In this document: positions 28,446 to 38,277 of the stretch, piece after piece | How positions within the stretch are numbered: position 1 is the stretch's first letter | Layout: each line of letters opens with the position of its first letter | DNA from: Prochlorococcus sp. AG-363-M21 | GTDB lineage: Bacteria > Cyanobacteriota > Cyanobacteriia > PCC-6307 > Cyanobiaceae | Direction of reading: 5' to 3' | Length of the DNA: 64,000 bases | NCBI GenBank assembly: GCA_003278305.1 | Contig: QCFU01000008.1 | Coordinates: forward strand, 1 to 64,000 | Notes under the pieces: generated by a model | Told to the model about the DNA's origin: nothing | Databases searched by the model: none | The model's input: only the letters and a program-made list of their open reading frames with translations | Program-made: the position numbers and the translations under genes

Positions 28446-29876
28446 ATGACAACTGTCTTGCAAAAGCCTCGAACTCGTAAATTCAAGCGACTTCAAGAGG
28501 CAAGCCTTATAGAAGGTCCAATGCTGCTTCTAAAAAGCATAAGAGGTTTCAATTCTCAGCGATCATTGATTTGGTTGGGATGTGTTCCTCTTGCCTTGTT
28601 TGGGTTAGGTCTTTTTAATCTTTCAGCACATGCGGAAGATTTTGCTTTAACTACTCAAGCTCTTGCTGACAACCTATGGATTATGGTTGCAGCAGTACTT
28701 GTAATTTTTATGAATGCTGGTTTCGCAATGGTTGAAGCCGGAATGTGTAGGCAAAAAAATGCGGTAAATATTCTGGCAAAGAACCTAATAGTATTTACTC
28801 TTGCGGTATCTGCTTATTGGTTCATTGGTTACAAGTTAATGTATGGAGAGGGATGGGCTATACCTGGGGTTTTGAAATTAGGAGGACCATTTTTTGATCC
28901 AACCCCGACTGATGCATCTGCGTTGGTTCCAAGCATTGACTTCCTTTTCCAAGCTGCTTTTGCTGGAACAGCCGCAACAATTGTTTCAGGTGTAGTTGCA
29001 GAGAGGATTAAGTTTGGGGAGTTTGTCGTTTTTTCATTAGTTCTTACAGCTGTTATCTATCCTGTTGCAGGATCTTGGCAGTGGAATGGAGACGGCTGGC
29101 TTGCACAGCTTGGTTTTTATGATTTTGCAGGATCTACACTTGTTCATTCAGTTGGTGCTTGGGCTGGTTTGATTGGTGCAATTGCGTTGGGCCCACGTAT
29201 TGGTAAATTTTCTGGTGGCAAAGCCCAAGCTTTACCAGGTCATAATATGGCCATAGCAACTCTTGGCGCTTTAGTACTTTGGATTGGTTGGTATGGTTTC
29301 AATGGTGGTTCAGTACTTGCTTTTAATGAAGCTGTTCCTTATGTAGCAGTTACAACTACTCTTGGAGCTGCTGGCGGAGGTATTTCAGCGACATTGCTTA
29401 GTCAATTAAATACTGGCAAACCAGACTTAACGATGACTATTAATGGCATTTTGGCAGGACTTGTTAGTGTTACAGCTGGCGCAGATGGCTTTAGCTTGTG
29501 GGCTGCTTGGGTTGTTGGGGCTATAGGTGGATTATTAGTAGTATGGTCTGTAGCTTTTGTAGATGGGCTCAAAATTGATGACCCTGTGGGGGCTGTATCT
29601 GTACATGGAACTTGTGGCGTTTGGGGAACACTTGCAGTGGGTGTCTTTTATGCAGATAAAGGATTTCTAGCTGGAGGTAATTTTTCTCAATTGTTTACTC
29701 AAGCTATTGGGGTAGCAAGTTATGGAGTCTTTACAATAGTGACTTGCTGGCTTGCATGGTCTATCATTGGCGCTCTTTTTGGTGGTATTCGTGTTACCGA
29801 AGAGGAAGAGCTTCAGGGGTTAGATATAGGAGAGCATGGGATGGAAGCATATCCAGATTTTGCTTCTGCTAAATAA
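28446..29876 (+). CDS. amt: Ammonium transporter (Amt family)
   Basis: A channel for ammonium uptake across the plasma membrane. From the ATG at 28446 it has 476 residues: an N-terminal basic stretch, a signal-like hydrophobic segment ending AHAEDF, then about eleven membrane helices. Family motifs include NAGFAMVEAGMCRQKNAVNI, DFAGSTLVHSVGAWAGLIGA with the first pore His, NGGSVLAF and DPVGAVSVHGTCGVWG with the second pore His. The longer frame from 28386 would begin upstream of or at the inferred transcription start. The NtcA box upstream implies induction under nitrogen stress. A strong terminator follows the gene. Confidence 0.96.
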   Translation: MTTVLQKPRTRKFKRLQEASLIEGPMLLLKSIRGFNSQRSLIWLGCVPLALFGLGLFNLSAHAEDFALTTQALADNLWIMVAAVLVIFMNAGFAMVEAGMCRQKNAVNILAKNLIVFTLAVSAYWFIGYKLMYGEGWAIPGVLKLGGPFFDPTPTDASALVPSIDFLFQAAFAGTAATIVSGVVAERIKFGEFVVFSLVLTAVIYPVAGSWQWNGDGWLAQLGFYDFAGSTLVHSVGAWAGLIGAIALGPRIGKFSGGKAQALPGHNMAIATLGALVLWIGWYGFNGGSVLAFNEAVPYVAVTTTLGAAGGGISATLLSQLNTGKPDLTMTINGILAGLVSVTAGADGFSLWAAWVVGAIGGLLVVWSVAFVDGLKIDDPVGAVSVHGTCGVWGTLAVGVFYADKGFLAGGNFSQLFTQAIGVASYGVFTIVTCWLAWSIIGALFGGIRVTEEEELQGLDIGEHGMEAYPDFASAK

Positions 29877-29897
29877 GTCGGTTTAAAATTAAATTTT

Positions 29898-29927
29898 AAA
29901 AAGCCTGGCTTTTTGCCAGGCTTTTTT
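29898..29927 (+). terminator. Rho-independent terminator of amt
   Basis: A perfect nine-base-pair stem, AAGCCTGGC at 29901-29909 and GCCAGGCTT at 29915-29923, encloses a five-T loop and is followed by a run of T. It starts 22 bases after the amt stop and ends before ispH. Confidence 0.92.
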
Positions 29928-29979
29928 GTTATTTCCTATAGTTAATAATAGAGTCTATTTATTCAAGCAGCTACATCGA

Positions 29980-31194
29980 ATGGATACTCAAGCTTTTAAA
30001 AGGTCGCTGCATCATTCTGATAGATACAATAGAAGAGGTTTTGAGTCGCCTGCCAAAAGAGCTCAAGCGCTTGAGAAGGCCTATCAAAGCAATTTGATCG
30101 CTTCAATTAGAGATAATAATTATGTCCTTGAGCATGGCAATCTACGTGTCAAGCTTGCAGAAGCATTTGGGTTTTGTTGGGGAGTAGAGAGAGCCGTTGC
30201 AATGGCTTATGAAACAAGAAGACATTATCCAACAGAAAACATATGGATTACTAATGAAATAATTCATAATCCATCAGTTAATGATCATTTGAGGAATATG
30301 AATGTTCGATTTATTTCTGCTGAAAAAGGGATAAAAGATTTTTCTTCAATTAAGGAAGGAGATGTTGTAATTTTGCCCGCATTTGGGGCGACAGTTCAAG
30401 AGATGAAACTTCTTCATGAAAGAGGTTGCCATATTATTGATACAACTTGTCCTTGGGTGTCAAAAGTTTGGCATACAGTCGAAAAGCATAAAAAACATGA
30501 ATTTACTTCTATTATTCATGGAAAAGTAAAACATGAGGAAACTCTAGCTACAAGTTCTTTTGCAGGAACTTATCTTGTTGTTTTGGACCTTGAAGAGGCT
30601 CAATATGTGTCTAATTATATTTTAGGGAAAGGAGATAGAGAGGACTTCCTCAGACGATTTTCTAAAGCTTCTTCCAAAGGTTTTGACCCAGATAGAGATC
30701 TTCAAAGACTTGGTGTTGCAAATCAGACAACTATGCTAAAAAGTGAGACGGAAGAAATTGGAAGATTGTTTGAAAAGACAATGTTGAGTCGGTATGGACC
30801 AGCTGATTTAAATGAACATTTTTTAGCATTTAATACCATTTGCGATGCAACTGAAGAAAGGCAAGATGCAATGTTCTCATTGGTAGATGAACCATTGGAT
30901 ATGCTTGTAGTTATTGGTGGTTTTAACTCTTCAAACACTACTCATCTTCAGGAGATTGCAATAAGTAGAGGCATTCGATCTTTTCATATAGATGCACCCG
31001 AAAGGATAGGAGAAGTGTTAAATACAATCACTCATAAACCCTTGGGTGATGACTTAGTTACTGAAGAGAACTTTTTACCTTCTGGCAAAGTACGAGTTGG
31101 AATAACTTCAGGTGCTTCTACTCCCGATAGAGTTGTTGAACATGTTATCCAAAAACTAATTAAGCTAACTGAAAATAAAATTGAGACCAATTAA
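29980..31194 (+). CDS. ispH: 4-hydroxy-3-methylbut-2-enyl diphosphate reductase
   Basis: The last enzyme of the MEP isoprenoid pathway (LytB), making IPP and DMAPP with a [4Fe-4S] cluster. The three cluster cysteines are visible in [21 protein letters not shown] and [14 protein letters not shown]. It also has the long cyanobacterial/plant-type N-terminus with KAYQSNLI and an insert including [24 protein letters not shown] chose the ATG at 29980 (404 residues) because the upstream TTG at 29926 lies inside the amt terminator. An inverted repeat overlaps its stop. Confidence 0.96.
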   Translation: MDTQAFKRSLHHSDRYNRRGFESPAKRAQALEKAYQSNLIASIRDNNYVLEHGNLRVKLAEAFGFCWGVERAVAMAYETRRHYPTENIWITNEIIHNPSVNDHLRNMNVRFISAEKGIKDFSSIKEGDVVILPAFGATVQEMKLLHERGCHIIDTTCPWVSKVWHTVEKHKKHEFTSIIHGKVKHEETLATSSFAGTYLVVLDLEEAQYVSNYILGKGDREDFLRRFSKASSKGFDPDRDLQRLGVANQTTMLKSETEEIGRLFEKTMLSRYGPADLNEHFLAFNTICDATEERQDAMFSLVDEPLDMLVVIGGFNSSNTTHLQEIAISRGIRSFHIDAPERIGEVLNTITHKPLGDDLVTEENFLPSGKVRVGITSGASTPDRVVEHVIQKLIKLTENKIETN

Positions 31195-31212
31195 GCTATC
31201 TGAATTGGTCTC
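31183..31212 (+). terminator. Stem-loop at the 3' end of ispH
   Basis: A perfect ten-base-pair stem, GAGACCAATT and AATTGGTCTC, with a ten-base loop. The ispH stop codon lies within it. The following sequence TTAAAATATTG is only weakly T-rich, so it may act as a weak terminator or mRNA-stabilising hairpin. Confidence 0.55.
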
Positions 31213-31325
31213 TTAAAATATTGAATTTTGTAGAAATAAATTCACTTAGAGATTGAAAAAAGGTTTTCTTTTGAAACTTTATTTGCAGATAAAGAACTAA
31301 TATAGGTTTCTAATGCTTAGAAAAG

Positions 31326-31883
31326 ATGTCTGAATTGGAACAATCAAATCAAAAGAAATCGGTTTCTTCAAGGGATAATCAACCTCAGAAGGTAGAAGTG
31401 GTAGTGGCTAATCCATCTGGTGAGGCTGAAGTCAATATTCTTGGAGAATTGGCGATTTTTATTCTTAGAGTATCCTTTAGCCTTTTCATGATTCACCATG
31501 GACTAGAAAAACTTCAGGATCCTGAAGGGTTTGCAGAATTTGTTGTCGGTAAATACTTTCCCTTTTTGCCTGGAGATCCTGTGATTTGGACATTTGCTGC
31601 AGGGGTTACACAAATTTTATGTCCTATAGGCCTAGCTATAGGAGTTTTTGCAAGAATTTCAGCATTAGGGCTTCTTTCTACTATGTTATTTGCTATTTAT
31701 TTTCATCTTCTGGATACAGGATTGGAAGGATTTCCTTTTGCAGTAGTTGAACAACATAACTATGCATTCGAATTATCTGCAATATACGCTTCAATCTCAC
31801 TGTATTTTGTTTTTGCTGGCCCTGGCAGATTATCTGCGTTTAAAAAGAAGAATAAAGTTACTTATTATCCAAAAGGGGAATAA
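31326..31883 (+). CDS. DoxX family membrane protein
   Basis: A 185-residue protein with a charged, soluble N-terminal 40 residues followed by four hydrophobic segments. The segment RVSFSLFMIHHGLEKLQDPEGFAEFVVGKYFPFLPG and the later LLSTMLFAIYFHL are typical of DoxX/DoxD-like proteins. Proposed roles of the family include redox homeostasis; the specific role here is unknown. It converges with purH, with 43 bases between stops. Confidence 0.8.
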   Translation: MSELEQSNQKKSVSSRDNQPQKVEVVVANPSGEAEVNILGELAIFILRVSFSLFMIHHGLEKLQDPEGFAEFVVGKYFPFLPGDPVIWTFAAGVTQILCPIGLAIGVFARISALGLLSTMLFAIYFHLLDTGLEGFPFAVVEQHNYAFELSAIYASISLYFVFAGPGRLSAFKKKNKVTYYPKGE

Positions 31884-31926
31884 GTAAGCAAACTTAGGAA
31901 AATATTCTTCAAGATTATGCTTTGAT

Positions 31927-33483
31927 TTAGTGAAGGAAATGTCTTCTTCCAGTTGTAATCATAGATAAATTAAGTTCATTACATGCCAATATTGATGCCT
32001 CGTCTTTAATACTTCCACCTGGTTGAATAATTGCCTTGATTCCATATTTAGAAGCCAATCTTACGGTGTCATCAAATGGCAAGAAGCCATCACTTGCAAG
32101 AACTGCTCCTTTTGCTTTTGCTCCAGCTGCCTCAAGGGCTATTTTTGCGGCTCCCACTCGATTCATTTGACCTGCGCCTATGCCAATTGTCTGACCTGAG
32201 TTGGCAACAACTATTGCATTAGATTTTACATGCCTAACTATTCTCCATGCGAATTCAAGATCTTGCGTTTCTTTAATATCAGGCTTGCTTTCTGTAACTA
32301 TTTCCCAGTTTGCTTGGTTTACTTTCAAATCATCAATTTCTTGCACTAAAACCCCACCTAATATGCTTCTAAAGTTATCTCTACTACAAGCAATAATTGA
32401 CTCTTTTGTGAGTTTTAATAATCTAAGGTTTTTCTTTTGGCTTAGTATTTCTTGAGCATTATCATCAAATCCTGGGGCAACAATACATTCTAAAAAAAGA
32501 CTTGATAATTTATTAGCAGTTTCAAGATCTACAGATGAATTAAGGGCAACAATGCCTCCGAAAGCACTTACTGGGTCTCCAGCAAGTGCTTTGCAAAATG
32601 CTAAGTCTAATGTTCTGTCTATTGCTACCCCGCATGGATTTGTGTGTTTAATAATTGCTGCTGCTTTTGTATGTTTTTGATTGACATCTTCTTCCCCATA
32701 GTCAAACTCGCGTATTATTGATATCGCTCCATCTAGATCAATTAAATTATTTGTGCTTAGTTCTTTTCCTTGTAGTTGATTTGCATTACCCCAGCCTTGA
32801 TTTAGATAGCTAAACCAACCTGCTTTCTGGTGGGGATTTTCTCCATACCGTAAAGTTTGCTTTAATGGGATTGATAGTTGATAAGAATGTTTTTCTGGTT
32901 CGATTTTATGTTTCATCCATTGGCTTATTGCTATGTCATAATCTGCTGTGTGTTCGAAAGCCTTAAGAGCAAATTGTTGCCGTTGTTCCTTTGAAATTTC
33001 CCCAACTTTTAAAGAATTCAGTAATAACTGATATTGATTTGGATTAGAAAGAACAATTACAGAATCATGATTTTTAGCTGCTGCTCTCAACATTGCAGGA
33101 CCACCTATATCAATATTTTCGATTGCTTTTTCCCATGAAACATTTGGAGCTGAAACTGTTTCTTTAAACGGATATAGATTTACAATAACTATATCTATAT
33201 GTTGAATTCCATTTTTTATAAGATCATAGGAATGTGAAGAGTCATCCTTTTTTGCAAGAATTCCTCCGTGTATTTTGGGGTGAAGGGTTTTGACTCGCCC
33301 ATCAAGTATTTCTTGATACCCTGTGTAATCTGCAACTTTTGTAACTGCAATGCCTTCTTCTTTCAGAAGTTTTGCAGTACCACCACTTGAAATAATTTGA
33401 AAGCCATGCACCTCACTTAAAGCTTTAGCAAAAGCAGCTATGCCTTTTTTTTCAGATACACTAATTAGTGCGATAGGTGCCAT
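31927..33483 (-). CDS. purH: Bifunctional AICAR transformylase/IMP cyclohydrolase
   Basis: Catalyses the last two steps of IMP synthesis. 518 residues. The N-terminal MGS-like cyclohydrolase domain has [18 protein letters not shown] and [16 protein letters not shown]-type motifs ([16 protein letters not shown]). The C-terminal transformylase domain has [21 protein letters not shown], and near the C-terminus [13 protein letters not shown] and [12 protein letters not shown]. It diverges from the esterase gene. Confidence 0.97.
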   Translation of the reverse strand: MAPIALISVSEKKGIAAFAKALSEVHGFQIISSGGTAKLLKEEGIAVTKVADYTGYQEILDGRVKTLHPKIHGGILAKKDDSSHSYDLIKNGIQHIDIVIVNLYPFKETVSAPNVSWEKAIENIDIGGPAMLRAAAKNHDSVIVLSNPNQYQLLLNSLKVGEISKEQRQQFALKAFEHTADYDIAISQWMKHKIEPEKHSYQLSIPLKQTLRYGENPHQKAGWFSYLNQGWGNANQLQGKELSTNNLIDLDGAISIIREFDYGEEDVNQKHTKAAAIIKHTNPCGVAIDRTLDLAFCKALAGDPVSAFGGIVALNSSVDLETANKLSSLFLECIVAPGFDDNAQEILSQKKNLRLLKLTKESIIACSRDNFRSILGGVLVQEIDDLKVNQANWEIVTESKPDIKETQDLEFAWRIVRHVKSNAIVVANSGQTIGIGAGQMNRVGAAKIALEAAGAKAKGAVLASDGFLPFDDTVRLASKYGIKAIIQPGGSIKDEASILACNELNLSMITTGRRHFLH

Positions 33484-33543
33484 TGGTTAATAAAAAAGAC
33501 GCTTTTAGAAGTTAACTTACGCAGAAGAAGATCAATTTGCCTA

Positions 33544-34152
33544 ATGAATGAAGAACTTATTAGCTTTTCTATCCAAAATGCTACTCATAGATTAATTCTC
33601 TTGCATGGTTGGGGTGCAGATGCAGGAGACTTACTTCCATTTGGTCAAGAATTAGTTGGATCTATTGAAAAAAAAATCGAGTTACTTTCGTTAAATGCTC
33701 CTGATCATCACCCTCAGGGGGTAGGAAGGCAATGGTATAACCTTTTCCCTACAGACTGGAGTCAAGCGTCTGTTTCAGTAGAAATTTTAAAAAAACGTCT
33801 AATTGAGCTGTCTTCAGAAGACATGCCTTTAAGCAAAACATTTTTGTTGGGATTCTCTCAAGGAGCTTCAATGGCATTGGCAAGTGGTTCGTGTCTTCCA
33901 TTTGCAGGATTAATTTCTTGCAGCGGCTTTCCTCATCAAGGATGGAACCCTACTTCGAATTGCCCACCTGTTTTATTGATCCATGGTGAGCAAGACCCTG
34001 TTGTTCCTATTAAAGCTTCACAAAGGATTGCAGATTTATTAGAAATAAAACAATTAAAATATGAATTTACTTCTTTTCAAGGAGGGCATGAAATCCCTGA
34101 TCAAGCTATCAATAAAATAACAAATTTTATTGATAGCTTGGTGCAAACCTAA
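33544..34152 (+). CDS. Alpha/beta-hydrolase, carboxylesterase/phospholipase family
   Basis: A 202-residue esterase of the type related to YpfH and acyl-protein thioesterases. The catalytic triad is visible: nucleophile Ser in LLGFSQGASMAL near residue 106, Asp in LIHGEQDPVVP near residue 153, and His in FQGGHEIP near residue 182. The oxyanion-loop motif LHGWGADAGDLLPF is near the N-terminus. The substrate is unknown. Confidence 0.88.
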   Translation: MNEELISFSIQNATHRLILLHGWGADAGDLLPFGQELVGSIEKKIELLSLNAPDHHPQGVGRQWYNLFPTDWSQASVSVEILKKRLIELSSEDMPLSKTFLLGFSQGASMALASGSCLPFAGLISCSGFPHQGWNPTSNCPPVLLIHGEQDPVVPIKASQRIADLLEIKQLKYEFTSFQGGHEIPDQAINKITNFIDSLVQT

Positions 34153-34160
34153 GACTTTAA

Positions 34161-34529
34161 TTAAACAAAAGCATATTCATACTCTTCGATCTCTTCCCAA
34201 TCATCAGCTGAAAGCTCAAGGCCATTAAACATATTATTTTCACCTACAATTTCTACTATTCCTCTAAGGGATGGGAATAAGAAATGATTCTCTTCTGCGT
34301 ATTGTGCGCTAAATAATCCTTTCTCGCCCCAGAAAAAGCGATCAGTAGTGTGTTCATTGCGCCTTACATTAACAATAGCTGGAGCAGTTAATGCCGCCTC
34401 TGCTATATAACGTCGAGCTGCAGTGACGGGTTTATGTTGTCCAGTTTCAAGATGAAAAGTTTGCACATGAGCCATTACTCTTTGACCAGCCAGACGTCTC
34501 CGGCTAATTCTCTTGCGCTTTTTAGACAT
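34161..34529 (-). CDS. DUF3155-type protein
   Basis: A 122-residue protein. The basic N-terminus MSKKRKRISRRRLAGQRVM is followed by ETGQHKPVTAARRYIAEA and an acidic C-terminus ending DDWEEIEEYEYAFV, which resembles the cyanobacterial DUF3155 family. The strongly basic first 20 residues would suit nucleic-acid or ribosome contact, but no function is known. Confidence 0.7.
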   Translation of the reverse strand: MSKKRKRISRRRLAGQRVMAHVQTFHLETGQHKPVTAARRYIAEAALTAPAIVNVRRNEHTTDRFFWGEKGLFSAQYAEENHFLFPSLRGIVEIVGENNMFNGLELSADDWEEIEEYEYAFV

Positions 34530-34655
34530 AAGATAAAACTCCTTTAGGAGCGTAAATGAACTTAAATGGGAGGCCTAAAAGTGATCAGAAGCAGGTTGAT
34601 GTTGTTTCAGCAAAGAAATAATCTGGTAATCACTAGACTGAACAGCCTCATGATT

Positions 34656-34811
34656 TCATATGGTTGGAATTTGTGAAATCATTGCTTTTAATCGAATCAG
34701 ATAGCCACTCTCAGGGGACCCATCAACCTCTGATATAGCCTTGGCAACTGGATTTTGCCAACCAGGCTTTGGAGAGACTTGAGCTAAGACTCTGCAGATG
34801 CCTTTGATCAT
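34656..34811 (-). CDS. Small ORF of 51 residues, unknown function
   Basis: An ATG-to-TGA frame inside the 358-base gap between the DUF3155 gene and the histidine kinase. It encodes MIKGICRVLAQVSPKPGWQN, then PVAKAISEVDGSPESGYLIR and LKAMISQIPTI. The composition is that of a normal soluble protein with Gly, Pro, Trp and mixed charge, unlike the low-complexity AT-driven ORFs elsewhere in intergenic DNA. No strong ribosome-binding site is visible, which is common here. The rest of the gap (34530-34655 and 34812-34887) shows nothing I can name. Confidence 0.6.
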   Translation of the reverse strand: MIKGICRVLAQVSPKPGWQNPVAKAISEVDGSPESGYLIRLKAMISQIPTI

Positions 34812-34887
34812 TATCTTAATACTTTTTTTTGAATTATCAAGTTTTTGGTACTTCCAATTTGCTCATAAAGTTGTTGAATAGAAAGTT

Positions 34888-36006
34888 ATGCAATTCTCGA
34901 ATCGCTTCCTAAATCTTGTTCAGCATGAATTAAATGGGTTCGATTCCATTGCTGAATTGGAAAACCTTGTCATATACGTTGCGCATACTCGAAATGAAGG
35001 GACTCCTTCTTTGGAGGTGGTTGGTCAAATGCCTCGTAATTCCAGTAAGGCTTTCCCCCCAATTGAAAATGACCCTGATTTGCAGCTACCTTCGCCCGAT
35101 AGAAGGTGGTATCCCTTACAAGATGGCTCGGTTTTGCTTGGCGTTATTCGGGCTGAGAGATTTAGTTCTGAAGATCAATGGCCAGAGGAACTTGATCAAA
35201 AACTTCAATCAAGTTCTTTGGTTTTGTCTAATTGTTTAAGTTTAGAGCTTGACAGAGCAAGGATTTTGGATGAACTGAGTCACCAAAAAGAACAAATCAG
35301 GATGCTTGTGCATCAGTTAAGAAACCCTTTGACTGCATTGAGGACATACGCGCAGTTATTGCTTAGAAAAGTTGATCCTGAAGGCACTCAAAGGGACTTG
35401 GTAGAAGGTTTGTTGAGCGAACAAGCTCAATTTAATAAATATTTATTAGCTTTAGATCAGTTAAGTCAAGTTCAAATTAGTAACAAAGTCATTAGTTCTA
35501 GCAGGTTATTAATGCCGCCTTTGTTGCCTCAGGCAAAAACTCTTGATCTTCTAGCATTGCTTGCACCGTTAATAGACCGTGCTGCTGTTACTGCGAGATT
35601 ACAAAAACGTCAATGGCATGATCCTGGGGAAATGCCTGATTGGATTAAAGTTCCAAGGCCAGCTTCAGAAGGAGTAATTGTAGAGATAGTTGCGAATCTT
35701 TTAGAGAATGCATTTAGATATAGTCCTGTAGGAGCATCGATTGGATTATTATTTCTGGAAGATGGCTTATGTGTATGGGACTCTGGAGACCCAATAGATT
35801 TCGAAGATAGAGAAAAGATTTTTTTAGCAGGATTTCGTAGTAAGAAAGTTGCAGAATCTAAAGGTTCTGGCTTGGGACTTATGCTTGGCAGGAAATTTGC
35901 CGAGCAATTAGGAGGAACGTTGGAATTAAACCTAAAGCCACAAGAACTCGACTATTCTTTACCTGCTGAGGGCAATGCATTTGTTCTTAGAATTCCATTA
36001 ATATAA
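34888..36006 (+). CDS. Sensor histidine kinase, Hik2/CSK-like
   Basis: A soluble kinase of 372 residues with no membrane segment. The N-terminal 120 residues form a probable GAF-like sensor domain. The H-box HQLRNPLTALRTYAQLLLRK is near residue 142. The ATPase domain has the N-box EIVANLLENAFRYSP near residue 268, VWDSGDPID (G1) and KGSGLGLMLGRKFAEQLGG (G2). The H-box wording resembles Hik2 and the chloroplast sensor kinase CSK, which report plastoquinone redox state or salt. No response regulator is adjacent, so its partner is encoded elsewhere. Its 3' end overlaps cobS by nine bases. Confidence 0.85.
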   Translation: MQFSNRFLNLVQHELNGFDSIAELENLVIYVAHTRNEGTPSLEVVGQMPRNSSKAFPPIENDPDLQLPSPDRRWYPLQDGSVLLGVIRAERFSSEDQWPEELDQKLQSSSLVLSNCLSLELDRARILDELSHQKEQIRMLVHQLRNPLTALRTYAQLLLRKVDPEGTQRDLVEGLLSEQAQFNKYLLALDQLSQVQISNKVISSSRLLMPPLLPQAKTLDLLALLAPLIDRAAVTARLQKRQWHDPGEMPDWIKVPRPASEGVIVEIVANLLENAFRYSPVGASIGLLFLEDGLCVWDSGDPIDFEDREKIFLAGFRSKKVAESKGSGLGLMLGRKFAEQLGGTLELNLKPQELDYSLPAEGNAFVLRIPLI

Positions 36007-36783
36007 AATTAAAGCCAAAGCAAATAGCATAAATGTCTCTACCAAAACGACGCATGCACCGTATGTGTCTCCACTATGACCTTCAAAGTAATTTGCTAAT
36101 AAATTAGGTATATAAATTGAAGGTATAATTCCTGAAAGACTTGCAACAATTATTTTAATACTAAAAACCATTTCCATCGGAAATATGTATATCGCAAATA
36201 TCATAAAAAAGAGGATTATAAATGATACTTTTGATTCTTTAATAAAACCTTTCCAATGTTTATGGTGGAAACTAGGATTAATTTTCCTATGCAAATAAGG
36301 AAAATAATTAATTGCCAAGATGGTTGAAAATCTACCCCAGAAAGATGATATTATTATTGCAATTGGTGCAAACGTATTTAATTTATTTAATGATGCTAAT
36401 TGAATGAATAAAATGCTAACTAATGATAATAATCCAATAGATCCGATTCTGCTGTCTTTCATTGCTTTAAATCTTTTCTCTTTGCCAGCAGCAAATCCAT
36501 CTGCAGTATCAATTAGGCCATCAAGGTGAAGTCCACCAGTGATAAAGATATTTGTTGAGATTATAAAGAATGGTAATATTTCTTTTGAGAAACCAGCTTT
36601 TTCAAGAAGTAACCATATTGAGCTTTGTATGACACCTAAAAGAATTCCTATTAAGGGAGCAAACCGAGCAATTCGATTGAAGCTTGGATTTATTTTTGGG
36701 ATTTTCGGTAAGGTCGTGTAAAAAATCCACCCTCCTGCAAAATCTTTTAACCACTTTGGCGAGATCAGGATAAATAGCCTCAC
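35998..36783 (-). CDS. cobS: Adenosylcobinamide-GDP ribazoletransferase
   Basis: The membrane enzyme joining adenosylcobinamide-GDP and alpha-ribazole (or adenine nucleoside for pseudocobalamin) to finish the nucleotide loop of B12-type cofactors. 261 residues with several membrane helices. The signature GGLHLDGLIDTADGFAAG near residues 83-100 is diagnostic. It shows that this organism makes its own corrinoid, consistent with the cobO-like gene at 12862-13470. It diverges from tgt. Confidence 0.93.
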   Translation of the reverse strand: MRLFILISPKWLKDFAGGWIFYTTLPKIPKINPSFNRIARFAPLIGILLGVIQSSIWLLLEKAGFSKEILPFFIISTNIFITGGLHLDGLIDTADGFAAGKEKRFKAMKDSRIGSIGLLSLVSILFIQLASLNKLNTFAPIAIIISSFWGRFSTILAINYFPYLHRKINPSFHHKHWKGFIKESKVSFIILFFMIFAIYIFPMEMVFSIKIIVASLSGIIPSIYIPNLLANYFEGHSGDTYGACVVLVETFMLFALALILY

Positions 36784-36858
36784 AGCTCAATGCAATAACA
36801 ACGTAGGTTGTTTTATGGCTAAAGCTGTAAAAGCTTTGTGATTTTTCTAGAGGTCGAA

Positions 36859-37977
36859 TTGTTTACTTTCGAAATTAAATCTCATTGTTCAAGAACCCGA
36901 GCAAGAGTTGGTTCTTTTAAAACGCCTCATGGAGTCGTTGAGACCCCTCAATTTATGCCCGTAGGAACTTTGGCTACAGTTAAAGGCTTGTCTCCTTTGC
37001 AGCTAGAAAACTTGGGGGCTCAGACAATTCTTGCTAATACTTATCATCTGCATCTTCAGCCTGGGGAGAATGTTGTTGAATCTGCTGGTGGTATTCATAA
37101 ATTTATGAGTTGGAATAAGCCAATACTTACCGATTCAGGAGGATATCAAGTTTTTAGTTTGAGTAAGTTAAATAGGATTGATGATTATGGAGTTTCTTTT
37201 AGGAATCCAAGAGATGGAAGTCATATTGATTTAACTCCAGAAAAGGCAATAAAGATTCAAATGGCTTTAGGTTCTGATATTGCTATGGCTTTTGATCAAT
37301 GTCCACCCTATCCAGCTACTGAAAATGATATTGAAGAAGCTTGTAGGCGAACTCATGATTGGTTGGAAAAATGTGTCTCTTCCCATACCAAGGAAGATCA
37401 AGCTTTATTTGGAATTGTCCAAGGAGGTTGTTTTGTTGAGCAGCGTAAAAGGAGTGCAAGTATTGTTTCAAGTTTTGATTTGCCTGGCATTGCAATTGGA
37501 GGAGTTAGTGTTGGGGAATCAAGTGATTCAATTAATAATATTGTTAAGCAAGTAACTCCTCTTTTGCCAGTTGAGATCCCTAGATATTTGATGGGCATTG
37601 GGTCGCTTAAAGAAATGTCAAATGCTGTTGCAAGTGGGATAGATCTCTTTGATTGTGTTTTGCCAACAAGATTAGGTCGCCATGGCACCGCTTTAGTTAG
37701 AAATGAGAGGTGGAATATTCGTAATGCATCCTTTAGAAATGATTACGAACCTTTAGATCCAACATGCAATTGTGAAGTCTGTAAAAGCCATAGCAGAGCA
37801 TATCTTCATCATTTGATTCGTAGTGAAGAGCTTCTTGGGCTAACGCTTTTGAGCATTCACAATCTTAAAAATTTAATTCGTTTTACTCGGTCAATGAGGC
37901 GAGCAATTTGTGACGGATGTTTTTCAGAGGATTTCGCTCCATGGCAGAAAGACTCCATTGCGCATTACACGTGGTAG
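36859..37977 (+). CDS. tgt: Queuine/preQ1 tRNA-guanine ribosyltransferase
   Basis: Exchanges guanine 34 of GUN anticodons for preQ1 in queuosine synthesis. Motifs: [33 protein letters not shown], the substrate Asp in [12 protein letters not shown] near residue 90, GIVQGG, the nucleophile Asp in [18 protein letters not shown] near residue 270, and zinc ligands CNCEVC with the later HNL. I prefer the TTG at 36859, giving FTFEIKSHC as in the family; a GTG at 36838 adds seven residues. Confidence 0.95.
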   Translation: MFTFEIKSHCSRTRARVGSFKTPHGVVETPQFMPVGTLATVKGLSPLQLENLGAQTILANTYHLHLQPGENVVESAGGIHKFMSWNKPILTDSGGYQVFSLSKLNRIDDYGVSFRNPRDGSHIDLTPEKAIKIQMALGSDIAMAFDQCPPYPATENDIEEACRRTHDWLEKCVSSHTKEDQALFGIVQGGCFVEQRKRSASIVSSFDLPGIAIGGVSVGESSDSINNIVKQVTPLLPVEIPRYLMGIGSLKEMSNAVASGIDLFDCVLPTRLGRHGTALVRNERWNIRNASFRNDYEPLDPTCNCEVCKSHSRAYLHHLIRSEELLGLTLLSIHNLKNLIRFTRSMRRAICDGCFSEDFAPWQKDSIAHYTW

Positions 37978-38010
37978 CGTCTCTTGCAAACATCAATGAA
38001 TTATTTAGGG

Positions 38011-38154
38011 ATGGCATCGCTTACCCTCGACTTGCTTGCTCAATTGCCTGAGGCCTATAGGATCTATGCTCCTACGGTGGATGTGCTCCCATTAATACCT
38101 CTTCTTTTCTTTTTGCTTGTTTTTGTTTGGCAAGCTGCTGTAGGTTTTCGTTAA
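38011..38154 (+). CDS. psbK: Photosystem II protein PsbK
   Basis: A 47-residue single-helix PSII subunit. From the ATG at 38011 it reads [21 protein letters not shown] with the cleavable leader followed by the conserved [22 protein letters not shown]. An in-frame ATG at 37996 would add five residues. It follows tgt by 33 bases, as in other Prochlorococcus, and is followed by a hairpin terminator. Confidence 0.96.
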   Translation: MASLTLDLLAQLPEAYRIYAPTVDVLPLIPLLFFLLVFVWQAAVGFR

Positions 38155-38231
38155 TTCATTTATTTGATTAAGTTTCTCTGATTGAGTAACTTTCGAATAT
38201 TTAAATTAATTGGAATCCAGAGGTATGGGAT

Positions 38232-38264
38232 TAGTCCTAAGAGTTTTTCTTAGGACTACTTTTT
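38232..38264 (+). terminator. Rho-independent terminator after psbK
   Basis: A ten-base-pair stem TAGTCCTAAG and CTTAGGACTA (38232-38241 and 38249-38258) with a seven-base loop, followed by CTTTTT. The T run is on the plus strand, so it acts for psbK rather than the convergent oxidoreductase gene. Confidence 0.85.
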
Positions 38265-38277
38265 CCTGCTTAGATTA

